A DNA stretch of 62,951 bases from JBMYTN01 sp049604415. Lineage in GTDB: Bacteria; Pseudomonadota; Alphaproteobacteria; Rhodospirillales; Rhodospirillaceae. Shown here piece by piece: positions 54,410 through 62,944 of the stretch. The translations under genes and the position numbers were made by a program. The stretch spans positions 1 through 62,951 of the forward strand of contig JBMYTN010000024.1 in the NCBI GenBank assembly GCA_049604415.1, written 5' to 3'. How positions within the stretch are numbered: position 1 is the stretch's first letter; every line of letters starts with the position of its first letter. Under the pieces are notes generated by a model that worked only from the letters and a program-made list of their open reading frames with translations, did no database searches and was not told the DNA's origin.

Positions 54410-55687
54410 TCAGGCCAAGCCGAGCTCCGCTAGCAAGGAGGGGATTTTTTGCTTCAAGGCAAAGAATCCCTTCGTTGCATGGGGCCAGGTCAGGCTGTCA
54501 TAGGGACGGCGGACCCAGGACAAGGTTACCCCTTCTACGCCCAGGCGCTGTTTCAGGGCAGCCAATCGGCTCGCCGTCGGGCCGACCGGCGCATAGGCGC
54601 TGACCACCTGTTTCAGCCCCAGCTGGTGGGTGCGGGCCAAAACGGCCTCGGCCCAACGGTCCTCCTCGCACAGATCTCCCGCGCCTCGGGAGCCAAGCCG
54701 ACCCAGCCCATCACGCACCGCTCCGACGGCAAAGGTACGGGCGGGCTCTCCGACGGGCAAGGGCGAGCGGGCCGCAGGACAATAGGCCCCCAAGACCGCT
54801 GCGGGCGGGATTGGGAAGCTTTCCTCCAGGCGACAATCTTCTTCCGTGACCAACAGCAGATAGTCTCCGGTGGGCAGCGGGTCGGAGGCGGGCAGGGGCC
54901 GCCGGGGGTGGTCTTGGCGTTCCTGTAAGGGCTCAGCGGAGGGGGAGAGGTCCCGGGGGACGAAGCGGCCTTCTGTGTAGCGGACGATGTTTTCCCGGCG
55001 GGCCAGATAGGTTTTGCCCTTGGTGTGCAGGCCCGCCACCCAGCGCCAGCTCAGGGTGTTGGACGCCGGATCGCCGTCGAGCAAGTGGCGCAAAAAGAAA
55101 TCTGCCCCTAAGGTCCAAGGCAAACGCAGGGTGAAGATCCAGATCGAGGCAAACCACATCCGGGCATGATTGTGCAGATAGCCGCTCTGCACCAGCTCCT
55201 GCGCCCAGGCATCGAAGCAATCAATGCCGGTCCGTCCGGTCACGGCGGCCTCATAGCGGGTTTTCAGCTTTGCATCATGATCCAGCTTTTGCAGCGCCTC
55301 AGACAGGTCGGCTTGGTAGCTGGTCCAGACGCTGGGGCGTTGTTCCAGCCAGCCTTTGAAATAGCCGCGCCAAAACACCTCCTGGATAAATTTCTCTGCG
55401 GCACTGGGGCTTTGCCGCAATAGGGTCGCCCGCAGGACCTCTTCCTCGGTGATCAGCCGGTGGCGGATCCAGGGCGAGAGGACAGAGATATTGCTGCGGT
55501 CCTCCGGCCCATAATCATAATTGCGGTGATTGGCATAGTGATGGCCGGTCCGCCCGACAAACAGCTCCAGGCGGGACATCCCGGCAGAGCGGGTTGGGGT
55601 GAAACTGATGCTATCGGCTGGCAGGTCCAGCCCTGGCAGGGTATCGATGAAGGACAGGGAGGCAGCAGCACTGTCTTTAGGAACCAT
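54410..55687 (-). CDS. photolyase-family FAD-binding protein with a C-terminal alpha/beta domain (permuted order)
   Basis: A 425-residue protein. Residues ~25-260 form a photolyase/cryptochrome FAD-binding domain: FTPTRSAGMSRLELFV, VLSPWIRHRLITEEEVL, FIQEVFWRGYFKGWLEQRP, YLHNHARMWFASIWIFTLRL and DPASNTLSWRWVAGLHTKGK. The usual N-terminal antenna (alpha/beta) domain is missing. Instead residues ~270-425 look like an alpha/beta domain: DYLLLVTEEDCRLEES at the start and GVTLSWVRRPYDSLTWP near the end, resembling the end of photolyase antenna domains. The architecture reads as a circular permutation. The gene overlaps the canonical photolyase gene upstream by 11 nt, so the two are coexpressed. 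DNA-repair or photoreceptor function is inferred. Confidence 0.75.
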   Translation of the reverse strand: MVPKDSAAASLSFIDTLPGLDLPADSISFTPTRSAGMSRLELFVGRTGHHYANHRNYDYGPEDRSNISVLSPWIRHRLITEEEVLRATLLRQSPSAAEKFIQEVFWRGYFKGWLEQRPSVWTSYQADLSEALQKLDHDAKLKTRYEAAVTGRTGIDCFDAWAQELVQSGYLHNHARMWFASIWIFTLRLPWTLGADFFLRHLLDGDPASNTLSWRWVAGLHTKGKTYLARRENIVRYTEGRFVPRDLSPSAEPLQERQDHPRRPLPASDPLPTGDYLLLVTEEDCRLEESFPIPPAAVLGAYCPAARSPLPVGEPARTFAVGAVRDGLGRLGSRGAGDLCEEDRWAEAVLARTHQLGLKQVVSAYAPVGPTASRLAALKQRLGVEGVTLSWVRRPYDSLTWPHATKGFFALKQKIPSLLAELGLA

Positions 55688-57212
55688 GGCTCACCAAGGG
55701 TAAATCGAGTTGCGGGGACGGGGAGCTCGACGCGGATTTGCGCTGGCCCCGATTGGGAATGCCGCTTTTGCGGCTGCCATGTTTGGCTTGGATCTCTTGG
55801 GCTTGATGCCGAAACTCTGGTCCGCGACGGACCGCCCAGACCCGTTGCCGGGCCTCCTTGGCGGCGGCAAGGTGATCGATGATGCGCGCCGGATAGGTCT
55901 TGCCGATCAGCGCCTCGGCCTGGTCCGATTTCCAAGGCTCTTGCAGATGATGATCTGGCAGATGGGCCAGCTCCGGCACCCAGCGCCGGGTAAAGACGCC
56001 GCTCGGATCCTGGTCATAGCCTTGCTTGACCGGGTTGTAGATCCGCACCGTGTTGATGCCGGTGGTGCCCGATTGCATTTGTACTTGGGACCAATGGATG
56101 CCCGGTTCGTAATCGGTGAACAGCTGGGCCAGCTCCAGGCCCGGGGCGCGCCAATCCAGCCAGAGATGATAGCTGGCGGTGGCCATCACCATGGCCCGCA
56201 TGCGGAAGTTCAGCCAGCCGGTGGCCCGCAGGGACCGCATGCAGGCATCAACAAAGGGCAGCCCGGTTTCCCCCTTGGCCCAGGCCGCAAGGCGGGTCTG
56301 ATCCGGCGTACTGGGCCGCAAATCCTGATAGGCGGAATGGAAATTTTCGTACTCGATGCTCGGCTCGTCTTCCAGCTTTTGCATAAAGTGGCAGTGCCAA
56401 TGCAGCCGCCCGCTAAAGGACTTTAAGGATCCGCGCCACGTGGTCGCCGCGCCGCCGCGCTGGCCTTTTCGCTCCAGTTGCGCGCGCCAGACCGCCTGGG
56501 TGACCTCCCGCATGGACATCGTGCCCCAGGCCAGATGCGGCGACAGGCGGGAGCAGGCCATCGCGCCATCCACAGGCGAGGACATGGCGCTGCGATAGGT
56601 TTCGCCGCGCTCCTGTAAAAAGCTATCCAGCAGGGCCAAGGCGTCCCGGCGGCCCCCTCGCTGCCGCTCCGGGCAGGGATCCGGAGCCAAACCGAGATCT
56701 TTGGCCGAGGGGATCTGACCGGGATCGATTTGCAGCGGGGTTAGGGCAGGGGACGCTGTGATTGGCTCCGCCATCAACTGGTCCCAGCTTTTCGCCCAGC
56801 CATTGCGGCTTTTCAGGCGGCGCTGGACCCCGTGATTGCGCAGCTCCTGCCAGGGGATGCCGTGATGGCGGCACCAGCGGGCAACCTTTTTGTCCCGGTC
56901 ATAGGTCCAGCCATTGCCAGTTTCCTCATGGGACCACAGCGCGGTCAATTGGCCTTGGGCGCGGAAATGCTCGAGGATGTCAGTGATTTCCCCAACGCGG
57001 ATCACGAGGGTTTGGCCCTGTCGGTGCAGGTCGGCTTGAAGCTGTTGAAGGGACTCTGTGATGAAGGCCCAATGCCGCCCGGCCATATCCGGTTCGCGCC
57101 ACAGTGCGGGTTCGATCCCATAAAGCGGCAGAACCGGTCCGACCTGGGCCGCAGCGGCCAAGGCGCGATGGTCTTCTGCTCTCAGGTCGCGTTTAAACCA
57201 GACCACCTGCAC
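55677..57212 (-). CDS. cryptochrome/deoxyribodipyrimidine photolyase
   Basis: A protein of ~511 residues with the full photolyase layout. The N-terminal alpha/beta antenna domain starts QVVWFKRDLRAEDHRALAAA. The FAD domain contains WRGSLKSFSGRLHWHCHFMQ, GLPFVDACMRSLRATGWLNF and SGTTGINTVRIYNPVKQGYD. The C-terminus has a Lys/Gln/Ser-rich tail. Such enzymes repair UV pyrimidine dimers with blue light. GTG 57212 is the preferred start (VQVVWFKRD), with a TTG five codons earlier as the alternative. It is followed by a second photolyase-family gene in the same transcript. Confidence 0.88.
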   Translation of the reverse strand: MQVVWFKRDLRAEDHRALAAAAQVGPVLPLYGIEPALWREPDMAGRHWAFITESLQQLQADLHRQGQTLVIRVGEITDILEHFRAQGQLTALWSHEETGNGWTYDRDKKVARWCRHHGIPWQELRNHGVQRRLKSRNGWAKSWDQLMAEPITASPALTPLQIDPGQIPSAKDLGLAPDPCPERQRGGRRDALALLDSFLQERGETYRSAMSSPVDGAMACSRLSPHLAWGTMSMREVTQAVWRAQLERKGQRGGAATTWRGSLKSFSGRLHWHCHFMQKLEDEPSIEYENFHSAYQDLRPSTPDQTRLAAWAKGETGLPFVDACMRSLRATGWLNFRMRAMVMATASYHLWLDWRAPGLELAQLFTDYEPGIHWSQVQMQSGTTGINTVRIYNPVKQGYDQDPSGVFTRRWVPELAHLPDHHLQEPWKSDQAEALIGKTYPARIIDHLAAAKEARQRVWAVRRGPEFRHQAQEIQAKHGSRKSGIPNRGQRKSASSSPSPQLDLPLVSHGS

Positions 57213-57330
57213 TGGACTGCCCCACAAACCAAACCGCTGAAATAGACGACTACACTGGTTTGTACGGTCGGGGGTGGATCTGGTTCACCGAGACTGCGAA
57301 TTAAAAATCCACGCCTTAAAGGTCTGCGTC

Positions 57331-58212
57331 CTATAAATCTGCTCCGAGACTATGATTGACCCGCTCCAAAGCGCGGATGATGGTTTCCGCCAAGCGCTGG
57401 GCCGGTGGGTTCAGCTTTTTCGCCGTGATCAAAGCGATTTCCGTATCCGCCAGCGGTGGCAGACCCTCGGAGAGCACGGTCAGATCCTCGGGCACCATAT
57501 CCTGGGGCAGCACGGTGACCCCCAATCCGGCGCGGATGGCGGCATGATTGCCCGCCAGCGAGCCACAGGTATAGGCGATGCGCCAGGGCTGCTCAGCCCG
57601 GTCTAGGGCGTCGGTCGCCCGTTTGCGATAGACGCAGGGACGGGGCGACACCACGAGTGGCACCGGACCCGGACCATCCACAAGGCCCGTATGCGCCCCA
57701 GCCCAGACCAGCGGTTCGCGCCATACCCGGATCCCTTGCGGGCCGCCCGAGGGCACCCGCTTCACCAAGGCCAGATCCAGCTCCCCGGCTTCAAAATGCT
57801 CCAGCAGTTCCAAGGTCAATTCGCAGGTGACCTCCAAGGCGACTTGCGGATAGGTCCGGGCAAAGCTGGCCAGTACCTGGGGCAAATGGCTGGTGGCGAA
57901 GTCTTCCGGTGCCCCCAGTCGCACCAGCCCCGCCATTTCCGGCTCCTGGGTGCGGGAGAGCAATTCATCATTCAGGCTGAGGATCCGGCGCGACAGATCC
58001 AAGATCCGTTCCCCCTCCGGCGTCAGGCGGACATGGCGCGGGCCGCGATCAAACAGGCGCACCCCTAGGCGCTCCTCCAGCCGCTTGATCTGCAGGGAAA
58101 TCGCCGATTGGCCACGTCGCAACCGGGTTGCGGCTTGGGAGAAGCCACCGCTGTCCACGACCTCGACAAAGGCGCGGAGCAGATTGGCATCCAAGGGGGA
58201 GGGCAGGCTCAT
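57331..58212 (-). CDS. LysR-family transcriptional regulator
   Basis: A 293-residue regulator. The winged helix-turn-helix is LLRAFVEVVDSGGFSQAATR then LRRGQSAISLQIKRLEERLG; the C-terminal effector domain begins near LVRLGAPEDFATSHLP. ATG 58212 places the HTH at the normal distance from the N-terminus; 14 more codons are in frame upstream. It is divergent from icd with 108 bp between the starts, the usual arrangement for a regulator and its target, although control of a central TCA enzyme by a LysR protein is only inferred from this. Confidence 0.9.
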   Translation of the reverse strand: MSLPSPLDANLLRAFVEVVDSGGFSQAATRLRRGQSAISLQIKRLEERLGVRLFDRGPRHVRLTPEGERILDLSRRILSLNDELLSRTQEPEMAGLVRLGAPEDFATSHLPQVLASFARTYPQVALEVTCELTLELLEHFEAGELDLALVKRVPSGGPQGIRVWREPLVWAGAHTGLVDGPGPVPLVVSPRPCVYRKRATDALDRAEQPWRIAYTCGSLAGNHAAIRAGLGVTVLPQDMVPEDLTVLSEGLPPLADTEIALITAKKLNPPAQRLAETIIRALERVNHSLGADL

Positions 58213-58320
58213 CCAGTCATTAAAGAATGCAATGGCTATCCAAAGCAATATCAATTTCTACAATTCAGCAGTCGCCCTCATATCTATCCCATCAAACCTC
58301 ACAGAAAGGGATGGATGGCA

Positions 58321-59820
58321 ATGAACGTTCAGGTGTCGAAGGCGGAAATGGCAGAGATGGTGGCCCTGGTTGGAGCCGATGAGGCAGCGCCGATCACGGT
58401 GGCCTATGGCGACGGCATAGGCCCGGAGATCATGGAGGCCAGCCTGCGGGTCCTGGAGGCCGCCGGGGCCAAGCTGGACATTGAACGCATCGACATTGGC
58501 GAACAGGTTTATCGCGGTGGCAATTCCGCAGGGATCTCAGCGGAAAGCTGGGACAGCCTGCGCCGGACCAAGGTGTTCTTCAAAGCCCCGATCACCACCC
58601 CCCAGGGCGGCGGCTATAAGAGCTTGAATGTCACGGTGCGCAAAACCTTGGGGCTCTATGCCAATGTGCGGCCCTGCGTGACCTATCCGTCTTTTGTCGC
58701 CACCAAGCATCCGGATATGGATGTGGTGATCGTGCGGGAAAATGAGGAAGACCTCTATGCCGGGATCGAGCATCGTCAGACGGATGAGGTCTATCAATGC
58801 CTGAAGATCATCTCTCGGCCCGGCTGCGAGCGCATTGTCCGCTACGCCTTTGAATATGCCCGGGCGCATAACCGGAAAAAGGTCAGCTGCTTCACCAAAG
58901 ACAACATCATGAAGTTGACCGATGGCCTGTTCCACAAGGTGTTTGACGAGATCGCCCCGGACTATCCGGAGATCGAGACCGACCATTGGATCATCGATAT
59001 CGGTGCCGCCCGTTTGGCGGATACGCCAGAGATGTTCGATGTCATCGTCACGCCGAACCTTTATGGCGATGTGATCAGCGATATAGCCGCCCAGATCACC
59101 GGCTCGGTCGGCTTGGCCCCCTCAGCCAATATCGGCGAGCAGTGCGCCATGTTCGAAGCCATCCATGGCTCGGCCCCGCCCATTGCCGGGCAGGACATCG
59201 CCAATCCCTCCGGTCTGTTGTTGGCCGGGGTTATGATGATGGTGCATCTGGGCCAGCCCAAAGTCGCTGAAGCGGTACACAATGCCTGGCTGAAGACCAT
59301 CGAAGATGGGATCCACACCTTCGACATCTACAAGGATGGGGTTTCGACCTTAAAAGTTGGTACCCAGGCCTTTGCCGACGCGGTCATTGCCCGGCTGGGC
59401 CAAATGCCGCTCAGTCTGCCTTCTGTGCGTTATGGCGGCGAGTCCAAGCCCTTTGTGCTGCCCAAGCCAGTGCGCCAGCCGCCAGCGCAAAAGGATCTGG
59501 TCGGCATTGATGTTTTTGTCCATCAGGATATCAGTCCGGACGGCTTGGCGGCCAAGCTGCAAATCGCCACCAAGGGGCCGTGGGAGTTGGTGCTGATCAC
59601 CAATCGCGGGGTCAAGGTTTGGCCCAATGGTCTGCCGGAAACCTTCTGCACCGACCATTGGCGCTGCCGGTTTATGAGCAAGTCCGGCGCACCGCTCTGG
59701 CCGTCCGATGTGGTGACTTTGTTGGGTCAACTCAGCGATGCCGCCGTGCCCTTCATCAAGACCGAGCATCTCTACACCTTTGATGGGACGCCCGGCTATT
59801 CCCTGGGTCAGGGGCAGTAG
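58321..59820 (+). CDS. icd: isocitrate dehydrogenase (NADP-type, Thermus/Rickettsia form)
   Basis: A ~499-residue enzyme of the isocitrate/isopropylmalate dehydrogenase family that decarboxylates isocitrate to 2-oxoglutarate. Substrate-binding residues are in KSLNVTVRKTLGLYANVRPC and VIVRENEEDLYAGIEH. The metal/cofactor region is MFDVIVTPNLYGDVISDIAA, then AMFEAIHGSAPPIAGQD. The C-terminal ~140 residues (from ~365) are an extra domain found in Thermus- and Rickettsia-type enzymes (~480-500 aa), absent from the E. coli form (~416 aa). ATG 58321 follows AAAGGG by ten bases; ATG 58315 is nearly as likely. An inverted repeat follows the stop. Confidence 0.92.
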   Translation: MNVQVSKAEMAEMVALVGADEAAPITVAYGDGIGPEIMEASLRVLEAAGAKLDIERIDIGEQVYRGGNSAGISAESWDSLRRTKVFFKAPITTPQGGGYKSLNVTVRKTLGLYANVRPCVTYPSFVATKHPDMDVVIVRENEEDLYAGIEHRQTDEVYQCLKIISRPGCERIVRYAFEYARAHNRKKVSCFTKDNIMKLTDGLFHKVFDEIAPDYPEIETDHWIIDIGAARLADTPEMFDVIVTPNLYGDVISDIAAQITGSVGLAPSANIGEQCAMFEAIHGSAPPIAGQDIANPSGLLLAGVMMMVHLGQPKVAEAVHNAWLKTIEDGIHTFDIYKDGVSTLKVGTQAFADAVIARLGQMPLSLPSVRYGGESKPFVLPKPVRQPPAQKDLVGIDVFVHQDISPDGLAAKLQIATKGPWELVLITNRGVKVWPNGLPETFCTDHWRCRFMSKSGAPLWPSDVVTLLGQLSDAAVPFIKTEHLYTFDGTPGYSLGQGQ

Positions 59821-59843
59821 GGTTCCATTATCGGAGTGTGACA

Positions 59844-59876
59844 GTATCAGGTTCGGTGGGACATCGAACCTGATAC
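59844..59876 (+). terminator. 12-bp perfect inverted repeat after icd
   Basis: GTATCAGGTTCG (59844-59855) and CGAACCTGATAC (59865-59876) pair perfectly with a 9-nt loop, 24 bp after the icd stop. No T tract follows, so it may act as an mRNA 3' stabiliser or a Rho-assisted terminator rather than a classic intrinsic terminator. Confidence 0.55.
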
Positions 59877-60073
59877 AGGGCCGCGACTACGGTCCGGGCG
59901 TTGTGGCCCTCCAGACTGCAAAAAAGGCTCTTAACCTTTACAATGAAACGATATGATTGATGTCGCATCATTAGAACATGTATGGTAATTTTGAAGCGCT
60001 TCCAGAAGCTTAGTTCCTATAACCATATTCGTCTCAAGAGATGGTTTCGTTAAAAATTGTTCAGGAGGATATT

Positions 60074-61177
60074 ATGTCGCAAGATAATTTTGCTTTAAAT
60101 GATCTCGATGAATACTCTGAATCAGTTTTAGATGGAGATGAAAAAAACGAAAAATTAGATGACCATGATGTCGTTTACCAGATTACGACATCTGGTGCAG
60201 ATTTCGATGTTGACGGATTGGTTAAACGTTTTGATCGAGGTTCAATTTATCGTCCTGAATTTCAAAGAAATTTTGTTTGGACTTGGCCTCAGGCCTCTAA
60301 GTTTATTGAATCAATCTTGCTAGGTTTACCAATCCCAAGTGTATTTCTTTTTCGAGAAGAGGAAAGCCAAAAACTTTTGATCATTGATGGTTTGCAGAGA
60401 TTGACGACACTTCATGCCTTCAAAAAGGGTCGTCTCCCGCAAAATGAAAGAGTTTTCAAGCTGAAGGATGTTAACCCGCGCTTTGAAAGCAAAACGCTAA
60501 TGGAATTAGAAGAAGAAGATCAGCGTCGGTTCGAAGATGCCATCATTCATGCAATGATTATTCAGCAGATGGCTCCAGATGACAGTAACAGTTCAGTCTT
60601 CCATATTTTTGAACGACTTAACTCGAATGGTACGCCCTTACAACCGCAGGAGATGCGTGCCGCCGTGTATCACGGCACTTTTCAAAACATGCTCGGAAAG
60701 GTTAATGAGAATAATGCTTGGCGTAGTGTGTTTGGGCCAATGCATAAACGCGCGAAAGACCAAGAATTAATTCTGCGTTTTCTGGCGCTTCGGTTCTCCC
60801 GAGACAATTATACACGTCCAATGAAAAGTTTCTTGAACGACTTCATGGCGGCAAATCGAGTAAAGTCAGAAGCAGAACTCCAACAATATATTGATTCTTT
60901 CTCAAGCGCCATTGAGAGAAGCTACCAGGCCTTGGGACAGCAAGCGTTTCGCCTGACACGCTCAATGAATGTTGCATTTTTTGACGCGCTTATGGTTGCA
61001 GTCTCCGAAAATCCGAATGCTGGCTCCGATGCGATAGTTGCTGCTAGTAGAGCTCTCTCCGAAGACAGTGACTTTGTCCGTATGACTGCAGAATCAACTT
61101 CTAATGAAAGTCATGTGATTGGAAGAATAACTAAAGCAAAGGAATTTTTGGATGCCGCCGCCGCGAATAACGAGTGA
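60074..61177 (+). CDS. DUF262 (GmrSD N-terminal/ParB-Srx fold) defence-like protein
   Basis: A 367-residue protein. Residues ~40-250 match DUF262: RPEFQRNFVWTWPQASKFIE, then LLIIDGLQRLTTLHAF (~100-112, the DGQQR-like motif that contacts nucleotide), then IFERLNSNGTPLQPQEMRAA. DUF262 proteins include the NTPase half of the type IV restriction enzyme GmrSD, and many are predicted antiphage proteins. There is no DUF1524 HNH nuclease domain here; a HEPN-type partner is encoded next. ATG 60074 follows a perfect AGGAGG by 5-6 bases. The gene is much more AT-rich than its neighbours, a sign of transfer. Confidence 0.85.
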   Translation: MSQDNFALNDLDEYSESVLDGDEKNEKLDDHDVVYQITTSGADFDVDGLVKRFDRGSIYRPEFQRNFVWTWPQASKFIESILLGLPIPSVFLFREEESQKLLIIDGLQRLTTLHAFKKGRLPQNERVFKLKDVNPRFESKTLMELEEEDQRRFEDAIIHAMIIQQMAPDDSNSSVFHIFERLNSNGTPLQPQEMRAAVYHGTFQNMLGKVNENNAWRSVFGPMHKRAKDQELILRFLALRFSRDNYTRPMKSFLNDFMAANRVKSEAELQQYIDSFSSAIERSYQALGQQAFRLTRSMNVAFFDALMVAVSENPNAGSDAIVAASRALSEDSDFVRMTAESTSNESHVIGRITKAKEFLDAAAANNE

Positions 61178-61625
61178 AGAAAAGCGTTTAGATAAGCTTA
61201 TGTATGATTTACGAAACGCGGTCGATGACGCTGATCTGGGCTTGCAGCACGTTTTTTCAAGTCATTTAGTTTTAGCAGGCGCTGGCCATGTCGAGAAATC
61301 AGTTATAAATATACTATCTGAGTACGGTAGAACTCACGGTAATGAAAAGATGAGACGTTTTGTGGAAAGAACTGTATCGCGCCACAATTCTCTGAACTGT
61401 GATAAAATTAAGACCGTGACTGATCAATTCGATCCGAAGTGGTGGCCCGAGATTATGGAAGCAAGTTCTGAAACAGAAAGGGATGCGGTAGACAGTTTGA
61501 AGGCACTTCGCGATCGTATTGCTCACGGACATGAGAACGGAACAGGTTTTTCTCTTGTTGAAGAATACTGCAAAAAATCCAAGTCATTTGTTCGTAAATT
61601 AAGCCAAGTTATACTTGGCTACTAA
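61152..61625 (+). CDS. HEPN-type putative ribonuclease partner of DUF262
   Basis: A 157-residue, mostly helical protein. The motif ALRDRIAHGHENG (~118-130) contains R-x4-H, the catalytic signature of HEPN ribonucleases; upstream helices include RLDKLMYDLRNAVDDADLGL. The gene overlaps the DUF262 gene by 26 nt, so the products are probably made together as a two-component effector/sensor. HEPN proteins beside defence NTPases commonly cleave tRNA or other RNA on infection (family knowledge). Low-GC like its partner. Confidence 0.75.
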   Translation: MPPPRITSEEKRLDKLMYDLRNAVDDADLGLQHVFSSHLVLAGAGHVEKSVINILSEYGRTHGNEKMRRFVERTVSRHNSLNCDKIKTVTDQFDPKWWPEIMEASSETERDAVDSLKALRDRIAHGHENGTGFSLVEEYCKKSKSFVRKLSQVILGY

Positions 61626-61735
61626 GTATAAATAAATTGTTTGGCTAAGGGTAAGGTGATTTGGCAGGTTGTTAAGAGTGCTGATATTATAAGGTGCTGC
61701 CAAATGAATAGCATTCTTCACATTCAGTGGGATTT

Positions 61736-62332
61736 TCAATCCCTTAACGCAAATCGGGCCATCACGGTGGCCGTGCTGTTTTGGACAATGCTTTCCATTT
61801 CCTCAGCCCCGATGGCACCACCGGCCAGCACATAGGGCCAGAAAGAGCGCGCTTTTAACAAAGCCACGAATTGGTTGGCGGCCTCGTCAATGTCCTCTTC
61901 AGCAATGGCCCCATCGGCTGCCGCAGCGGTCATAAACTCACTGAAGGCGATGAATTTTTCCGACTCTTCCTGGACCGCCGTGGCGATTTCCGGGGCACGC
62001 ATGGTTTCGCCCAAAGCCATCCGGGCCAGCGCCATAAAGCGCTCCGACTGCAACAGGCGGCCTTCGGCGCGGCCGAGCGCGATCAATTGCTCCCGAAACG
62101 GTTTGCCCGGCACATAGGGGGCAACCACCGTTTCCCGAACCTCCAAAAACATCAACCGGACAATGGCGTCGAACAGGACCTCTTTGCTCTCGAAGTGGTT
62201 ATATACCGTGCGCTTGGACACGGCAGCGCGCTCGGCAATCCGGTCCATGCTCGCCCCGGCAAAGCCCTTTTGCTGAAACTCCGCCACGGCGGCGTCCAGG
62301 ATCTGTTCGCGCTTTTTTTCAATTGGCGGCAT
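61736..62332 (-). CDS. TetR-family transcriptional regulator
   Basis: A 198-residue repressor. The HTH is in QILDAAVAEFQQKGFAGASM then AERAAVSKRTVYNHFESKE, and the C-terminal helical domain binds an effector. It is divergent from the IorA-like gene at 62480; the palindrome at 62377-62396 lies between the two starts and is the likely operator. It probably controls the molybdenum hydroxylase operon that continues out of the window. Confidence 0.9.
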   Translation of the reverse strand: MPPIEKKREQILDAAVAEFQQKGFAGASMDRIAERAAVSKRTVYNHFESKEVLFDAIVRLMFLEVRETVVAPYVPGKPFREQLIALGRAEGRLLQSERFMALARMALGETMRAPEIATAVQEESEKFIAFSEFMTAAAADGAIAEEDIDEAANQFVALLKARSFWPYVLAGGAIGAEEMESIVQNSTATVMARFALRD

Positions 62333-62376
62333 CCGCCAAACACTCCTGATCTTGTCTATGGGTCATGCAGAACCAA

Positions 62377-62396
62377 TGTAAACTTTACAGTTTACA
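62377..62396. promoter_or_regulatory. putative TetR operator
   Basis: TGTAAACT (62377-62384), spacer TTAC, AGTTTACA (62389-62396): perfect 8-bp arms. A related half-site, GTACAGTTTAC, occurs at ~62423-62433. The site lies 45 bp from the tetR-type start and 84 bp from the IorA-like start, well placed to repress both directions. Confidence 0.7.
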
Positions 62397-62479
62397 GACG
62401 CCAGAAAAACATTACACTACACCGTACAGTTTACCCCTGACCCCCCACCGTTCCCCCCTCATACGGAGCCCGTTCTGCA

Positions 62480-62941
62480 ATGGCCACGAACGTTACCATC
62501 AACGGGGAAAACCGCACAATCGATGCGGACCCCTCCATGCCCCTTCTTTGGGTGTTGCGTGATGAATTGAAGCTCACCGGCACGAAATTCGGCTGCGGTG
62601 TCGCCCTGTGCGGGTCCTGCACCGTCCATGTCGACGGTGTTGCCGTGCGCTCTTGCCAAACTGCCCTGGAAGATGTCGAAGGTGCCACCGTCACCACCAT
62701 CGAAGCCGTTGGTGGCCGGGAAGCCGATGCCCTGCGCCAGGCCTGGGCCGAGCTTGACGTGCCGCAATGCGGCTACTGCCAGTCCGGTCAGATCATGCAG
62801 GCCGCTGAATTGCTGGCCGCGACGCCGAAGCCGACCGATGAGGACATCGATGCGGCCATGGATGGCAATGTCTGCCGCTGCGTCACCTATCACCGCATCC
62901 GCGCCGGGATCCACCGCGCCGCCGAGATCCTGGAGGCCTGA
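62480..62941 (+). CDS. second (2Fe-2S) subunit of a molybdenum hydroxylase (IorA-like)
   Basis: A 153-residue paralogue of the protein at 51694-52146. N-terminal cluster: KFGCGVALCGSCTVHVDG with a further Cys in VRSCQTAL; C-terminal cluster: QCGYCQSGQIM and NVCRCVTYHRI. A new ATG (62945) begins three bases after its stop and should start the molybdopterin subunit, which is cut off by the window. Divergent from a TetR regulator, whereas the first copy has no regulator beside it. Confidence 0.9.
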   Translation: MATNVTINGENRTIDADPSMPLLWVLRDELKLTGTKFGCGVALCGSCTVHVDGVAVRSCQTALEDVEGATVTTIEAVGGREADALRQAWAELDVPQCGYCQSGQIMQAAELLAATPKPTDEDIDAAMDGNVCRCVTYHRIRAGIHRAAEILEA

Positions 62942-62944
62942 TCA

